A model generated the notes under the pieces. The model saw only the letters and a program-made list of their open reading frames with translations, searched no databases and was not told the origin of the DNA. A stretch of DNA of 64,000 nucleotides, from the NCBI GenBank assembly GCA_033030425.1, contig JAUFSD010000025.1, forward strand, positions 1-64,000, read 5' to 3'. This document shows, piece after piece, positions 48,351 to 58,947 of this stretch. Position 1 is the first letter of the stretch; every line of letters begins with the position of its first letter. The position numbers and the translations under genes are program-made. This stretch comes from Verpa conica (Eukaryota; Ascomycota; Pezizomycetes; Pezizales; Morchellaceae).

Positions 48351-50890
48351 ATGAAGCATTTCCACCTAGTTGATCAGGAGTCTAAACGGCCCTCGTCCTC
48401 TACTTCATCTTCATCGGCCCCTCTACTCTCGGAAAACAACGAGCGGAAAGATTCATATGATAGCTTTGAAAGTACTTCCTCCGTAAATGCTGATATCGGT
48501 GATCAGCTAGCATCGGGAGTACAACAATCTGTATTTGATGATCCCGTACTCGCACATTTCTACCAGCCCCACTATCTTTATGAAGGGCTGCACCGGTTCG
48601 ATCCCCGCGCGGACTGGACTAAGTCAGAGGAGGAGAAAGTAGTGAAGAAGATTGATGCGAAGATCATGAGTTGGTGTTGCGTTATGTTTATTGCACTGCA
48701 GCTTGATCGAGGGAATATAAGTATGTAACTGTCTTAAAGCGACTATACAGTTTCCCTAATAGTTAGATAGAGCAGGCCATGACAGATAATTTTCTTGATG
48801 ACTTGGGCATGAATACGAATGGTATGCTACAGGCTTAAACTCATGCATGCAACCAACTGCGTGCACTCATTTCAATTAGTACCACTAATATTAACCTACC
48901 TGTAGACTACAATATTGGGCAGGCTATATTCTATACCTCATTTCTATTTGCTGAGCTTCCTTCCCAGATGCTCAGTAAGATGATTGGACCACATAGATGG
49001 ATACCTATTCAGATGGTCCTATGGAGCATTGTGGCTGCAGCACAGGAAAGTGATCTAGACGCTTCATCATGTTCTCCTAATCTAACTCCCAACCGTTATA
49101 TAGTGTGGCTTAACCGGTCGGACATCTTTCTTTATCACCAGAGGCCTTGTTGGGATGATCGAGGGTGGATGTCAGTACCCTATTTACCTCTATACCACCA
49201 ATATTAGCTACTGACTATGCCAAATAGTTATACCCACGGCAATCCTCTACTTGTCATATTTGTAAGTGCCCCTTAAGAACTTCCTCGCTTCTTACGCTAA
49301 TTCACGGTGTCGCTAGCTACACGTCAAAGGTAACGATTCTTCGGTTTTAGCGACCTATGTTTGGCCAAGAGCTGATGGCCACCTAGGAACTTCCAGTCAG
49401 GCTTTCTTGGTTTTGGACCGGAACTGCTCTTACTGGGATCGCTGCTTCTTTCCTAGCTTGTGGTATCCTATCACTTCGGGGGTCATTCGGTTGGGAGGGT
49501 TGGAGATATCTGTACGTTTCCACTCCCCTACACCTACCCATGTTTAATCTACGAACTAACCAGGAGTCATCAAAAAGGTTCGTAATAGAAGGATCGGCTA
49601 CAGGGGTGAGAGAAAAATCAGTCCAAATCATTAAAAAAAATTGTTTCTAAATATCGGTTAGATCGTTGGTTTGATCAGTTGGTTTTACATGCCACCATCG
49701 CCAACCCAGACAAAGAGCAGATTCCGCGGTGAAGATGGATGGTGAGGGAGATCTACTCCTTTTATTTAGTAACGCAATATTGACTTCACATTCAAAACTC
49801 AGGTTTACTCCCAGAGAAGAAGTAATCATGGTAAACCGGATCCTACGCGATGATCCAACAAAAGGAGATATGCATAATCGCCAAGCCATCGGTGCCAGCG
49901 GGTTCTTAAAAAGTCTCATGGATTATGATCTTTGGCCACTATACTTGGTACGTCATACATCACTACACATATCGAGTAAGATGCTAAACAACTTTTTGAT
50001 ATAGGTTGGTGTTATGGCTTACATCCCCATGAACCCACCAATAAGTTACCTCACTTTAACACTGAGAGATCTTGGATTCGATGTATTACAGAGTAATCTC
50101 TTAACAATCGTATGTGACCGTTGCCGTTTCCTAAATATGGGCCTTCCTTGCTAACAATCTCTTCGAAAAGCCATCGACAATACTACTGATCTTTATGGTA
50201 AGAATCTCTATCAGCTATAATCTAGTCAACAATGGACTAACTTGGCACTGTAATAGCTACTAAAAATAACCAAACTTTCCGGGAGATATTCAGAAAAGAC
50301 ATTTATTGCATCTTTTGGAGTCTTATGGACCTTCCCACTATTGATTATTCTACGGCTACTTCCTTCTAATGCAAATCCTTGGGTTAAGTACGCAATTACT
50401 ACCTTAATATGTGGACACCCATATCGTAAGTTACCAAGAAACGGAGAAAGCTATATAAATCTGTGTGTATTCCCTAACGGAGCCCTCGTTTAGCGCATGC
50501 GATCCTCGTGGCTTGGAATTCCGCAAATTCCGGCTCTGTACGTACTCGAAGTGTTAGTGCTGCAATCTACAATATGGCTGTTCAGTCGTCGTCGATAGTA
50601 TCAGCGACAATCTACCGTGAAGATGACCGGCCCGACTGTAAGAATCCTACACGCCTCCGTAGTATTTCAACCCTAATGCTTTATCTATAGACCGCCGCGG
50701 GAACACTGTACTGATACTTATCGCGCTATTCGATATATTTCTCTTCATCGGTGTGAAGAAATACTATATCTGGAGAAATGAAGAGAAAGAAAAGATATGG
50801 GGGAAAATGGATACTACACAGAGAGCGAATTATCTGGCTACCACGACTGATGAAGGGAATAAACGTCTAGACTTTCGGTTCCAGCACTAG
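48351..50890 (+). CDS. MFS transporter of the Dal5/anion:cation symporter type, 15 exons
   Basis: Exons: 48351-48720, 48771-48821, 48906-49045, 49104-49170, 49228-49261, 49317-49329, 49387-49511, 49578-49605, 49662-49741, 49803-49947, 50005-50109, 50171-50197, 50257-50425, 50494-50637 and 50691-50890. They total 1698 nt, 565 aa. Recognisable blocks are [104 protein letters not shown] and [12 protein letters not shown]. These are the pattern of allantoate/nicotinate-type permeases, so uptake of an organic anion or vitamin is likely; the substrate is unknown. The junction between exons 3 and 4 needs a GA-AG intron (donor GAAAGT instead of GTAAGT) to keep frame, so splicing there may fail. The sixth exon is 13 nt. 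Confidence 0.85.
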
Positions 50891-52609
50891 TTTTCTTTAT
50901 CACGCGAATGGGCACTTTACGACAGTTACGACTTCAAGTTTTTGTAGCAGAGCGATTAGCGATTAGAGAGGATAAATATATAATGACAGCGGCTATTCTA
51001 AATTCGAGGAAACATGCACCGAGAATAACTCTTATGGTGGTGTTTGACCTCTAACTATTCATAGCAGGTTCATGCATTCAGTCGTATTCTCCCATAGGCA
51101 TCTAGCTGGGGTCTCCAGCGGTCTTTCAGGTACCTTAGAGCAGCCACGGCACGCAACCTAGCAAAACGTAGTTTTATCTGAAAATGAATAGAAATCGCCT
51201 TACCTGAACTGTTGAGTCTGACTGATTATATCAAGAATATTCAATTAAACATAACCTAATGCCAAGAATATATCGCTGTCGCAACGCAACCCTAACCCAG
51301 GCGAGTGCTGATTTGTGAATCATTTCTGCCTGCTGAAAGATTCCAACACCTTTCAACTGCTTACAAGTGTATCCCAGATTAGTAGCCGGATAAGAATACT
51401 TGTCCATGTTTCTTTGGCTAGATATAAGAGAGATGTTTATGCTAGGACTGAAAACTTAATTCAGCGGTTTTAGAAAATCGGAAAGTAGTTCAGTTTGAGG
51501 TGGGAAAGATATTTAAGCAGCTTCTTTAAGTAGTTACATTTGATACCTTTCTAAGCGAACCTTTCCACAGAGATGGAGTCAGTCAATGATCACCTAAATA
51601 GAGTAGAAGATGTCTGTCTTCTCAAGTTATGTGCATATCGCCCTAATACCATGCCAACTTTTATTGGATTGACTGTAGCCGATTTATCATTCTTGAAAGG
51701 TTCCTAAGCAATCCTATGCCTATATTGGTCTACTACTCCCTGTCGTATTCCATGGTATCTAAAGCTACCTATCCAGATTATAGATAGTGACTCCCAGTGG
51801 CCGGGGTGTGATTATGAGATACGCCCAATATCTTCAGTGAATCATGTAAGTTGAGCACTTGATGTCATTTTCTTTTACTTTATGGCCATCCACCTTTTGC
51901 GCCCGTGCATCTTTATTCGATCTAGCTGAAGAAATTAATAACATTGGTATTTACCAGCTGTGTGCAGAGTCCCACTAGATTTTCATACCTAATTCTTATC
52001 AGCTATAGAAGGTCTCCGAGCTCTGATCAGGATTCCAAGGGATCATGTGCTAGCCACTGCGGCCTCTGTGAGACGTGAAATACTTATGTATCACATTCAC
52101 TTCAAACTTGGCCATGTGCCCGTATTGCTGGTAGGTTAGAGATATACATCTTACTACTGAGAAGCAAAAATAGTACAAGAACTCTATGTAACATGATCGG
52201 TTGAATAATCTCGAATCCCCGGTGGAAGGAACATAAGGGCCAAACAAACCTCCATAGTTGTCATCCCAGCACAAAAAAGCTGTACATCAAACCTTAAACA
52301 CCTGTACAAAAAAATCCGAGCAGAGCCTCCTGAATACCAAAGACCACCAGACGAAGAAGAAAAAAAAACCTGCTTGCCTACCTCCCATGCAACAACCGAT
52401 TCGAATGCATTAATGCCCAGCAAGTATTTCGAGTCTTTGACGTATTATATAGAACTACGTGTTCGTCGGTGGCTACCCTTGCCGTCCGTTCCTCGGATTT
52501 TCTTGGTACCCGCGGCCTTTACCCAAAAAGACAAACAATTAGCCCTCAAATCTTCTGAAAAACTCCGGCTAGCTGCGCGGGCGCGATTTTTTTCTTGGGC
52601 TCGTGAGAA
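50891..52609. other. Intergenic, no gene supported
   Basis: One small open frame (about 51572-51706, starting MESVNDHLNRVEDVCLLKLC) looks protein-like but is too short to classify. A telomere-like motif lies at 51287-51302. Confidence 0.4.
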
Positions 52610-52882
52610 TTAAAGTACCTTGACTCCGGGTCTTCCAGTAATCGCCCCCTCAACCTTCATAGCTACACCAACAATCTTATCGGCGATGCCTGGCTTCCGC
52701 TTATGATGAGTAGCAGGGGCCTTTTTCTTGGTGGCCGTGGGCTTCGTAGTCCGCCCGCCGACAGTTCGCTTGGCCGCCGGCTTTTTGGCTGTCTTTCGGC
52801 TGCCTGTGTGAGTTTTGCGACCGGTAGCGGGTGTTGAAGAATTAGTTGTGCCTCGTGCGGACGAACGAGTGTTATAGGCCAT
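52610..52882 (-). CDS. Small basic protein, Ala/Lys/Thr-rich
   Basis: Single exon, 90 aa, starting MAYNTRSSARG. Residues 10-70 are Lys/Arg/Thr/Ala-rich with repeated KKPAAKR- and TTKPTATKK-like segments, resembling histone H1 tails. The C-terminal KPGIADKIVGVAMKVEGAIT followed by GRPG resembles the conserved end of small fungal proteins of unknown function (DKV.GA..K..G..TG.PG). The composition suggests nucleic-acid association, but function is not known. It lies between the transporter and the glycosyltransferase on the minus strand. No intron is needed. Confidence 0.7.
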   Translation of the reverse strand: MAYNTRSSARGTTNSSTPATGRKTHTGSRKTAKKPAAKRTVGGRTTKPTATKKKAPATHHKRKPGIADKIVGVAMKVEGAITGRPGVKVL

Positions 52883-54086
52883 GGCTATTTTCCTTGGGGT
52901 TTTATCTAGAGTCTAGCTACTGGAGAGTTATGTAGTAATCCCGAGGATATATAGAGCGCAAATAAGAATGGAGTATAGTATTGAGTGCTTTTGGTGAGTT
53001 CAAGAGATATAGGTAGTACTGTATGTGATATCTATAGCGGGGTGAAAGAAATATCCGTAAAAGAAGTGGAGAAGGAAGAAAACGCAAACATGGAGGGGCA
53101 TCCGCTCTTTATATACACATCACAAAACACACGAGATGGTCCTACCAGAACCAGAAAAAATAGGAATCCATATCTGATACATGGGAAAAGTTAAATGGCC
53201 GCAAAGTGGGCATGAACAAGTTACCAGCGCAGATCAGAGGGCCAGCGTCACCCCTGTTGACCAAGTCACGCACGTAAAAAACGTGGATTGGGGGAGTAAT
53301 GGCCAGTAACAGTGGTGCCTCCCCCGCCCGCGGCTCACATGGGTTAGGGGTACAGTGGACAAACTCCGGGCGCTGATTGGATTATCATATCGAAAACACC
53401 CTGCGTGTGATGTTCGAGGGTTGTGAACGCAGGGATGAGGGATAACTCGGTGTGGGGTGGGGATCTTCTCAGCTCGAAGTAATAATAACAACCAACAGCA
53501 CTGTGGATATATAAGCATGACCTGAAAAGACCGGCAATTAAACCTCTTCATGTCTACTATATCGCACACACTCTTGGGGAAAAAGCCGCATACCCCTTGG
53601 AGGTTCTTCCTTTCTGTGTTCACTTAGAGTATATACACAGCTCATGGTACTTTGCCATACTAATAAACCAACCCTTTTATATCTCACTCAAAACAGCGGG
53701 TCTCACCCCGAAGCCAAGCATTATAACTACCGCCCCTCCAATATTAGACCTTGGTAGAAAGCTCTGGTGCCTGAAACCTTATAGTAAACCCTAGCTCACA
53801 AAGATATACCACCCCCAGCTGGTAAATGATCGGTAAGAGGCGGAGTGACTTCATACTCAATCACTCGAGGTCTGCCAACGCATCCAAGCCTGCTTTGCTC
53901 TGCATAACTTAGCATGGATTTTACGCAGGTACAAGTGCTAACCCTCGCAGCAGCTAGAAATCGTGCCTAGTATTAACCAAATTGAATTTCCTACATATAC
54001 ATATTCCTAGATAGTATGTCTAGAAATCCTCGCCACCCACACACTCAAAAGCCATAATGGGCCTGAAAGCAAGTTAGCAGTAGTTT
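52883..54086. other. Intergenic
   Basis: No gene supported. The minus-strand open frame 53234-53623 has no recognisable motif. Confidence 0.4.
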
Positions 54087-55976
54087 CTAACGGGGGCTTT
54101 TGGGTTTATTTACCCAACTCTCATCATCCCCTACTTCCAGATACGAAGTCTTGCAACTCGAGTGCCATGTGCACCTAAGTTCATCAATCAGGCGGTTCCA
54201 CCCAGACTATTTCAAATATTAGTACCAAGAGGAGCAAATTTAACCGCTCGAACTATACTTACACCCCGGGTTCCTACAAAGTGTTCACATTCCAGTGCCA
54301 TTGTTAGTTGCAGCAGCCACTTTATCGTCATTTCTGTCCGGTTTCCAAAATGCTGGAGCTGCGTTTCAGGACCACTATTTAAACCTATCGAATTAATCCT
54401 GTCAGAATAATCTTAAAAGTGCGAGAATTCGCCACCCATATATCTCGCAAAGGCATGTTTAATAAGAAAGGCTATTACGTGGTATATTTGACCAGTACCA
54501 CTCCCAGCCTTTACGAGTCGAGACCGACAGCAGACTTGAGATGTTCTTCGCCTCTTCAATCACACCCGGATCCTCAGTAGACAGAAATGCGATCCGGCGG
54601 GAGGACATCGGATTTTTCAGGATATGTTCTTCAGCCTGGAGTACGTAATTCTGAAATTCAACCAGTTTCATCTCAATCCTACCAGAAACACCACCCGTCA
54701 ACATTAAGGCTCTTTCAGAGGCTATAATTCCAAGAAGATTAGAAATGCATACCCTTTATCTCCATGTCTCACGTGCATGCTGAACGCTCCCTCGGGCACC
54801 GGAAACGGCATTCTGAGCGGTGTTCCTGCTAATGGATGTTTTACCTTTGCTAAATGGAATCCCCCGTGCATCCCCGGATCCATCCTCAACTTTTTCAACC
54901 TTTGCATCGTAGCTCCGTTTGGCCGCATGATATACGCAGCTGCCTGGCCCCTCCACCAATATTTTACTGCGTCATGATTCATATCTGAAAAGTGGATTCT
55001 GAGTGCCTGTCCAAGCACCGGCGGTAAGGAAGTTGGGTGTGTCCTATAAAACACCTCGGGGGTTTGGGACTGCCATGGAAAGTAGACCTTATCAGTCGCT
55101 TTCGCCACATCGGCATGGGTACAGCTGGACAACTTCTGGAAGATGCAATCCAGTGACTGTCCACACTGATTGGGAGGGTTGTATTGGGAGTCCTGTGTTT
55201 CAATGAAATGCTTTCCTGGAGGATCAACAGGGTCGTATACGAGGATCCGGTTTGTCCGGATCGCGAGAGCAAGGTTTTGTGCGATGGATTGGATAGTTGC
55301 GCCGAGACCAAATGATTCGTCGTTAGGAAACTTTCGAACTACGAGGAACGATTTACCACTGCAGTCGACCGGGTGCTGATGTTTTTGAAGGTATCGTTGG
55401 GCGAATTTTGTGAGAGGAGCTAGACCCTATACAAAGATAGAGAAAATGACTTTTAGTAGTCTCTCAAATGGAAATACAAGAGCTATCACATACCTCTTCA
55501 TCAAGCCCATTAACATAGTTCTTCCAATCTTCTATCGTGTCCAGGTTGTAAAATTTGTTTATCCTCGCCCATTTTGACCCACCAGCTTCGGAGTATAGGT
55601 TTAATTCGTTTAGCAATTTTCTGTCCGAGTCTGCCATCAAAGCCTCGAAATCTTCCTTTTCCGGCGAGTCATTCCATACCCCTTCATACGGGTCGTTATC
55701 CCATCCTTTAAGCCTATTCATAGCCTTCCTCTGTTGCTTTACCTCTCCCCAAGGATCTCCCAGTAACTTGTCAACTATGCATACTGGCTTTTCTACCGAA
55801 GCCTGTGTAAAGGGAACCCATTGCCCTTCCGAGATCTTCGTGAAGGCGACGAAGAAGTAGACCGTCCCCAGTGCGACCACGGCCCACAAGGCCCGAACGC
55901 TGGAGTATCGAAATTAGATACACTACGAAAACATTAGAATTCAACAAACTTACCTTACATATGATTTAGTGAGCAT
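54087..55976 (-). CDS. Type II membrane glycosyltransferase, FUT8-like
   Basis: Six exons: 55976-55954, 55899-55494, 55426-54753, 54678-54479, 54411-54263 and 54206-54087; 1572 nt, 523 aa. The short cytoplasmic end MLTKSYVSVR is followed by one membrane helix (ALWAVVALGTVYFFVAF), the Golgi type II layout. Catalytic-like blocks: FGLGATIQSIAQNLALAIRT, GAFSMHVRHGDKGIEMKLVE, RRIAFLSTEDPGVIEEA and ALECEHFVGTRGSGWNRLID. The HVRHGDK block corresponds to the HVRRTDK donor-binding motif of alpha-1,6-fucosyltransferases (GT23), and GTRGS-NRLIDELR to their C-terminal motif. Transfer of fucose or a related sugar from a GDP donor is inferred. Other GT-B families with an HxRxGD motif are possible. Confidence 0.8.
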
Positions 55977-57612
55977 CTGGAAATTTCCCTACGTACAAAA
56001 AAAAGAGACTAGCTCTGGTACGGGTACCTGGTTAACTTTAAATCATCAAAAGCAAACTAGGCCAGTAAGCATAAATAAAAACCCCCTAAATCCCAATTTT
56101 TTCCTGGTAAAGATTCCTACAGTCATCGTAATAATTCGGACCGCTGTGCCATGAAGAGTAACACGAGTTATATCGGGACCACCTGTGCCGCGGGGCAGCT
56201 AAATCAAATGCCAATATGTGTTGATAAGTCTCGCCATATGTGATGAAAATGTGTCTGTGCTACTCCATGTACATCTAGATTCTCCCCCGTCCCATACTCC
56301 GAAGCCAAGACGATATATAGGAACTCTATACAATAACAGGGGTACTCGTGGGGAGAAACGCCGTATTCTATATTGAAATTCACAATAGATAGCTGGGTCA
56401 GTTCATCGCTACCCCAGAAGCACTAAGTTTAGCAACTTCTTGAAAAACCCTTAATTAGTATTTTGAGCTCGATAAATGTTTTCTGACGAGTAGTACTAAA
56501 GTAGAGATCTACTTTCTAGATCTTCGATTCACACGAGAGTCCTTAAACAGATTGATTCCCTCGGCCGGACGGTGAAAATCCCCTAGACTTTAGGGCACAC
56601 ATCTAGCTATCACTTGGCAATAGGAAGAACCTACCTACTTTGTGCTTATCATATGACCGTGCCTTCGGTTCACACTTAATTCCCTGAACCGAAGACTCGA
56701 TAACGATATTCATCCTTTTTGCCTAAGTAGGGCATCCCGATTGAGAGGGCAATGGTAGCGAGGACAGCTAGACGTAACACAAACTTGGAGCGTTTTCACC
56801 CTGGTTAGGAAGGTGCTGGCTGGTGAGCAGTTAATATCGGTCTTATGGATTTCTACATTCTCCACTATTGGGACTCTAGAGTTTTGCAGAATGGGATCAT
56901 GAACTATCTATTAGACTTTGATCAGCAAAAAAAACTCCACCGGAGTATTTTACCCCACACCATATACAACATTCCAGCTATTCTATTTTAACAGCTAGGC
57001 AACCATTCAAAAGGGTGGGGTTGAACACACTCTAGTTCAATTTTGGAAACTCCAGTTCCAGAAGAAAAAAAAATTGATTTGATGAATGCCTGATTACCGG
57101 GATAAAATTTAAAAATGACTTTTTTGGCGAGATTCACCCGGAAAATTAACCCACGGGTTTCTCTTATCCTGTCCAACCTAAATTCCACATACTATTTAAA
57201 TTGCCTTAAGATTATATAGGCTACTGGAATGCTTAATCCCCCATGACTTCAATCTACAAAACTTCATGCTGTGTAGAAGACCCACTCCTGCTATATCCTC
57301 CACTTTCAAACCCCGAACCATACTACAAATACCCGTACGAAACAATATAACTATATACCATAGCCTAAGGGCTTCATGTATTTATAATCAGTTCATTGAT
57401 TCAATATAACTATATCCTACATGAACCTCACTACGGAACACTTATAAACCCGAATCAACCGAACGAAGCGGCCAGCCTCCCAGCCTTCCAACGAGTGTAA
57501 ATCCAGGGGGGTGGCTCACCCCTTGCCCTCCACACCAAAGAGTTAAAATTTTTCACGACCGATAACACCTAAAACCGGCGAAAAAAAGATAAGATGCTTG
57601 AGTAACTCAGCA
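55977..57612. other. Intergenic
   Basis: No gene supported. A short hairpin (CTTCGGTTCA/TGAACCGAAG) lies at about 56660-56695. Confidence 0.4.
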
Positions 57613-57771
57613 CAGTCGTACCTCGCTATGCCGGGTCTCAATATGCCGGATCCCTTGCTGTCCCGTACGAAATGCCCTGACTAAAACATTTTTTCTACTA
57701 CAAAATAAATTTACTTATGCCGTACGAAATCCTCTGGATTCTTGGCATCCGGCATATCGAGGTGCGACTGT
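57613..57771. mobile_element. Pogo/Fot1-like MITE, 159 bp
   Basis: Left end CAGTCGTACCTCGCTATGCC (57613 on). The right end, on the other strand, is CAGTCGCACCTCGATATGCC (57771 back). Two mismatches occur in 20 bp. CAGT-G-ACCTC termini and a TA on the right flank are typical of pogo/Tigger-type Tc1/mariner elements; the left flank is CA. No transposase. A second internal inverted pair (CCGTACGAAAT at about 57663 and 57721) is in direct orientation. Confidence 0.85.
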
Positions 57772-58025
57772 AAATCCAAAGCTAACCTTACTGATACCCA
57801 TATCGATTAAGCCCCGATACTATGGAACTTTCCGTCCTCCGCGGGGTAGTCACATGCTACATACGCCGCCAAGATGTTATCTCAAAAACCGTTTTAATGA
57901 TCGTCCAAACACATGAACCGTGCATACCACCGACAATACCCCACGATACTAGAGCTTCCCCCAAAGATATATCAGAGTCCAGATATGCGATTTTGTATTA
58001 GCTCAAAATGTGAAATCGACAGGTT
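57772..58025. other. Spacer upstream of tRNA-Cys
   Basis: No gene or element recognised. Confidence 0.4.
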
Positions 58026-58098
58026 GCTCTGGTAGCTCAGGGGTTAGAGCATGCGATTGCAGATCGCAGGGTCGATCGTTCAAATCGGTCTCAGAGTT
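58026..58098 (+). tRNA. tRNA-Cys (anticodon GCA)
   Basis: A 73-nt cloverleaf without intron. Acceptor stem GCTCTGG/TCAGAGT (two G-U pairs), D arm GCTC-AGGGGTTA-GAGC, anticodon arm TGCGA-TTGCAGA-TCGCA with anticodon GCA, T arm GATCG-TTCAAAT-CGGTC. A-box and B-box elements are intact, with TTCAAAT in the T loop. The discriminator base is U, usual for tRNA-Cys. Confidence 0.92.
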
Positions 58099-58111
58099 TA
58101 TGTAACATTAC

Positions 58112-58129
58112 TTTTTGTCTTTTTTTTTT
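58112..58129 (+). terminator. Pol III T-run terminator for tRNA-Cys
   Basis: Two runs of T, five at 58112-58116 and ten at 58120-58129, begin 13 nt after the tRNA. Runs of four or more T end RNA polymerase III transcripts. Confidence 0.8.
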
Positions 58130-58947
58130 GAAGTTGGTACTTCTGGTTGGTTTTAGGCCCAAGACTACAAAAAGTCATTTGGGCCTGTGTGTAGTTTCCC
58201 GGGGGGCTTTCAGCACTTTTTGGCTTGATACTTTCCAATCGATCTTAAATGAACGCGGAGAAATCTTAGATTTGCTATAATAATGGCAGTAAAGCATCTA
58301 GCATTGGTGATTTAGCATAAGTACACCCAAGTATACGTATTCATGTACTTTTATAAAGAACTAGGCAACAAAATCTCTTAAATCTAAAAATTTACATAAC
58401 GCCCCTAGGGAGCATGACCGAATAGGATAACTCTACCCATCGCAATGAGGATCTGAGGGCCCCACACCCCTGATTACGGGAACATACTATAGTCGCTTAG
58501 CTACTCACTATGATCAGCAGACTATGAGGCTTCTGCAATTTCAAACTTCAGGAGATAACCCTAACCCTGGTAGAAGTTATACCCTCATGTATCATCACTC
58601 GGTATAAACAGATACCCACCGAGAAAACCAATGATAACTAACATTGGATAGCTAACGGGATCAGGTCCTAGTTATGCAGATCACCTAGGTTTTTCACTGC
58701 CGGTAATGATCGGAGGAAAGGTTTACGGAAATTGTAGCAAATAGATATCATAAGCCTAACTTGAACCTAGCACCAAAAAAAAACAAAAAAAAACCCAATT
58801 CACCGACACTCTCCAATAGAAAAGAGCGAATTTGAAATCAGAGAAAAAAAAAGATATAAACGCCATCAGATATTTGTTTTTTTGTTTTTGTTTTTTCCCC
58901 TTCACTTCTCCGACCAAAATAAACAACCTATACTCCTCCCATTGTAA
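58130..58947. other. Intergenic
   Basis: No gene. A telomere-like motif (AACCCTAACCCTGG) lies at 58557-58570. Poly(A)-rich tracts at 58775-58795 are probably 3' flank of the regulator gene on the minus strand. Confidence 0.45.

Noticed and set aside
48351..50890. MFS gene as a pseudogene
   Set aside because: First reading gave many stops, but 14 short introns remove them all and leave a 565-aa family-consistent protein; only one donor is abnormal.
53234..53623. 129-codon minus-strand open frame
   Set aside because: No motif, and no conserved-looking composition.
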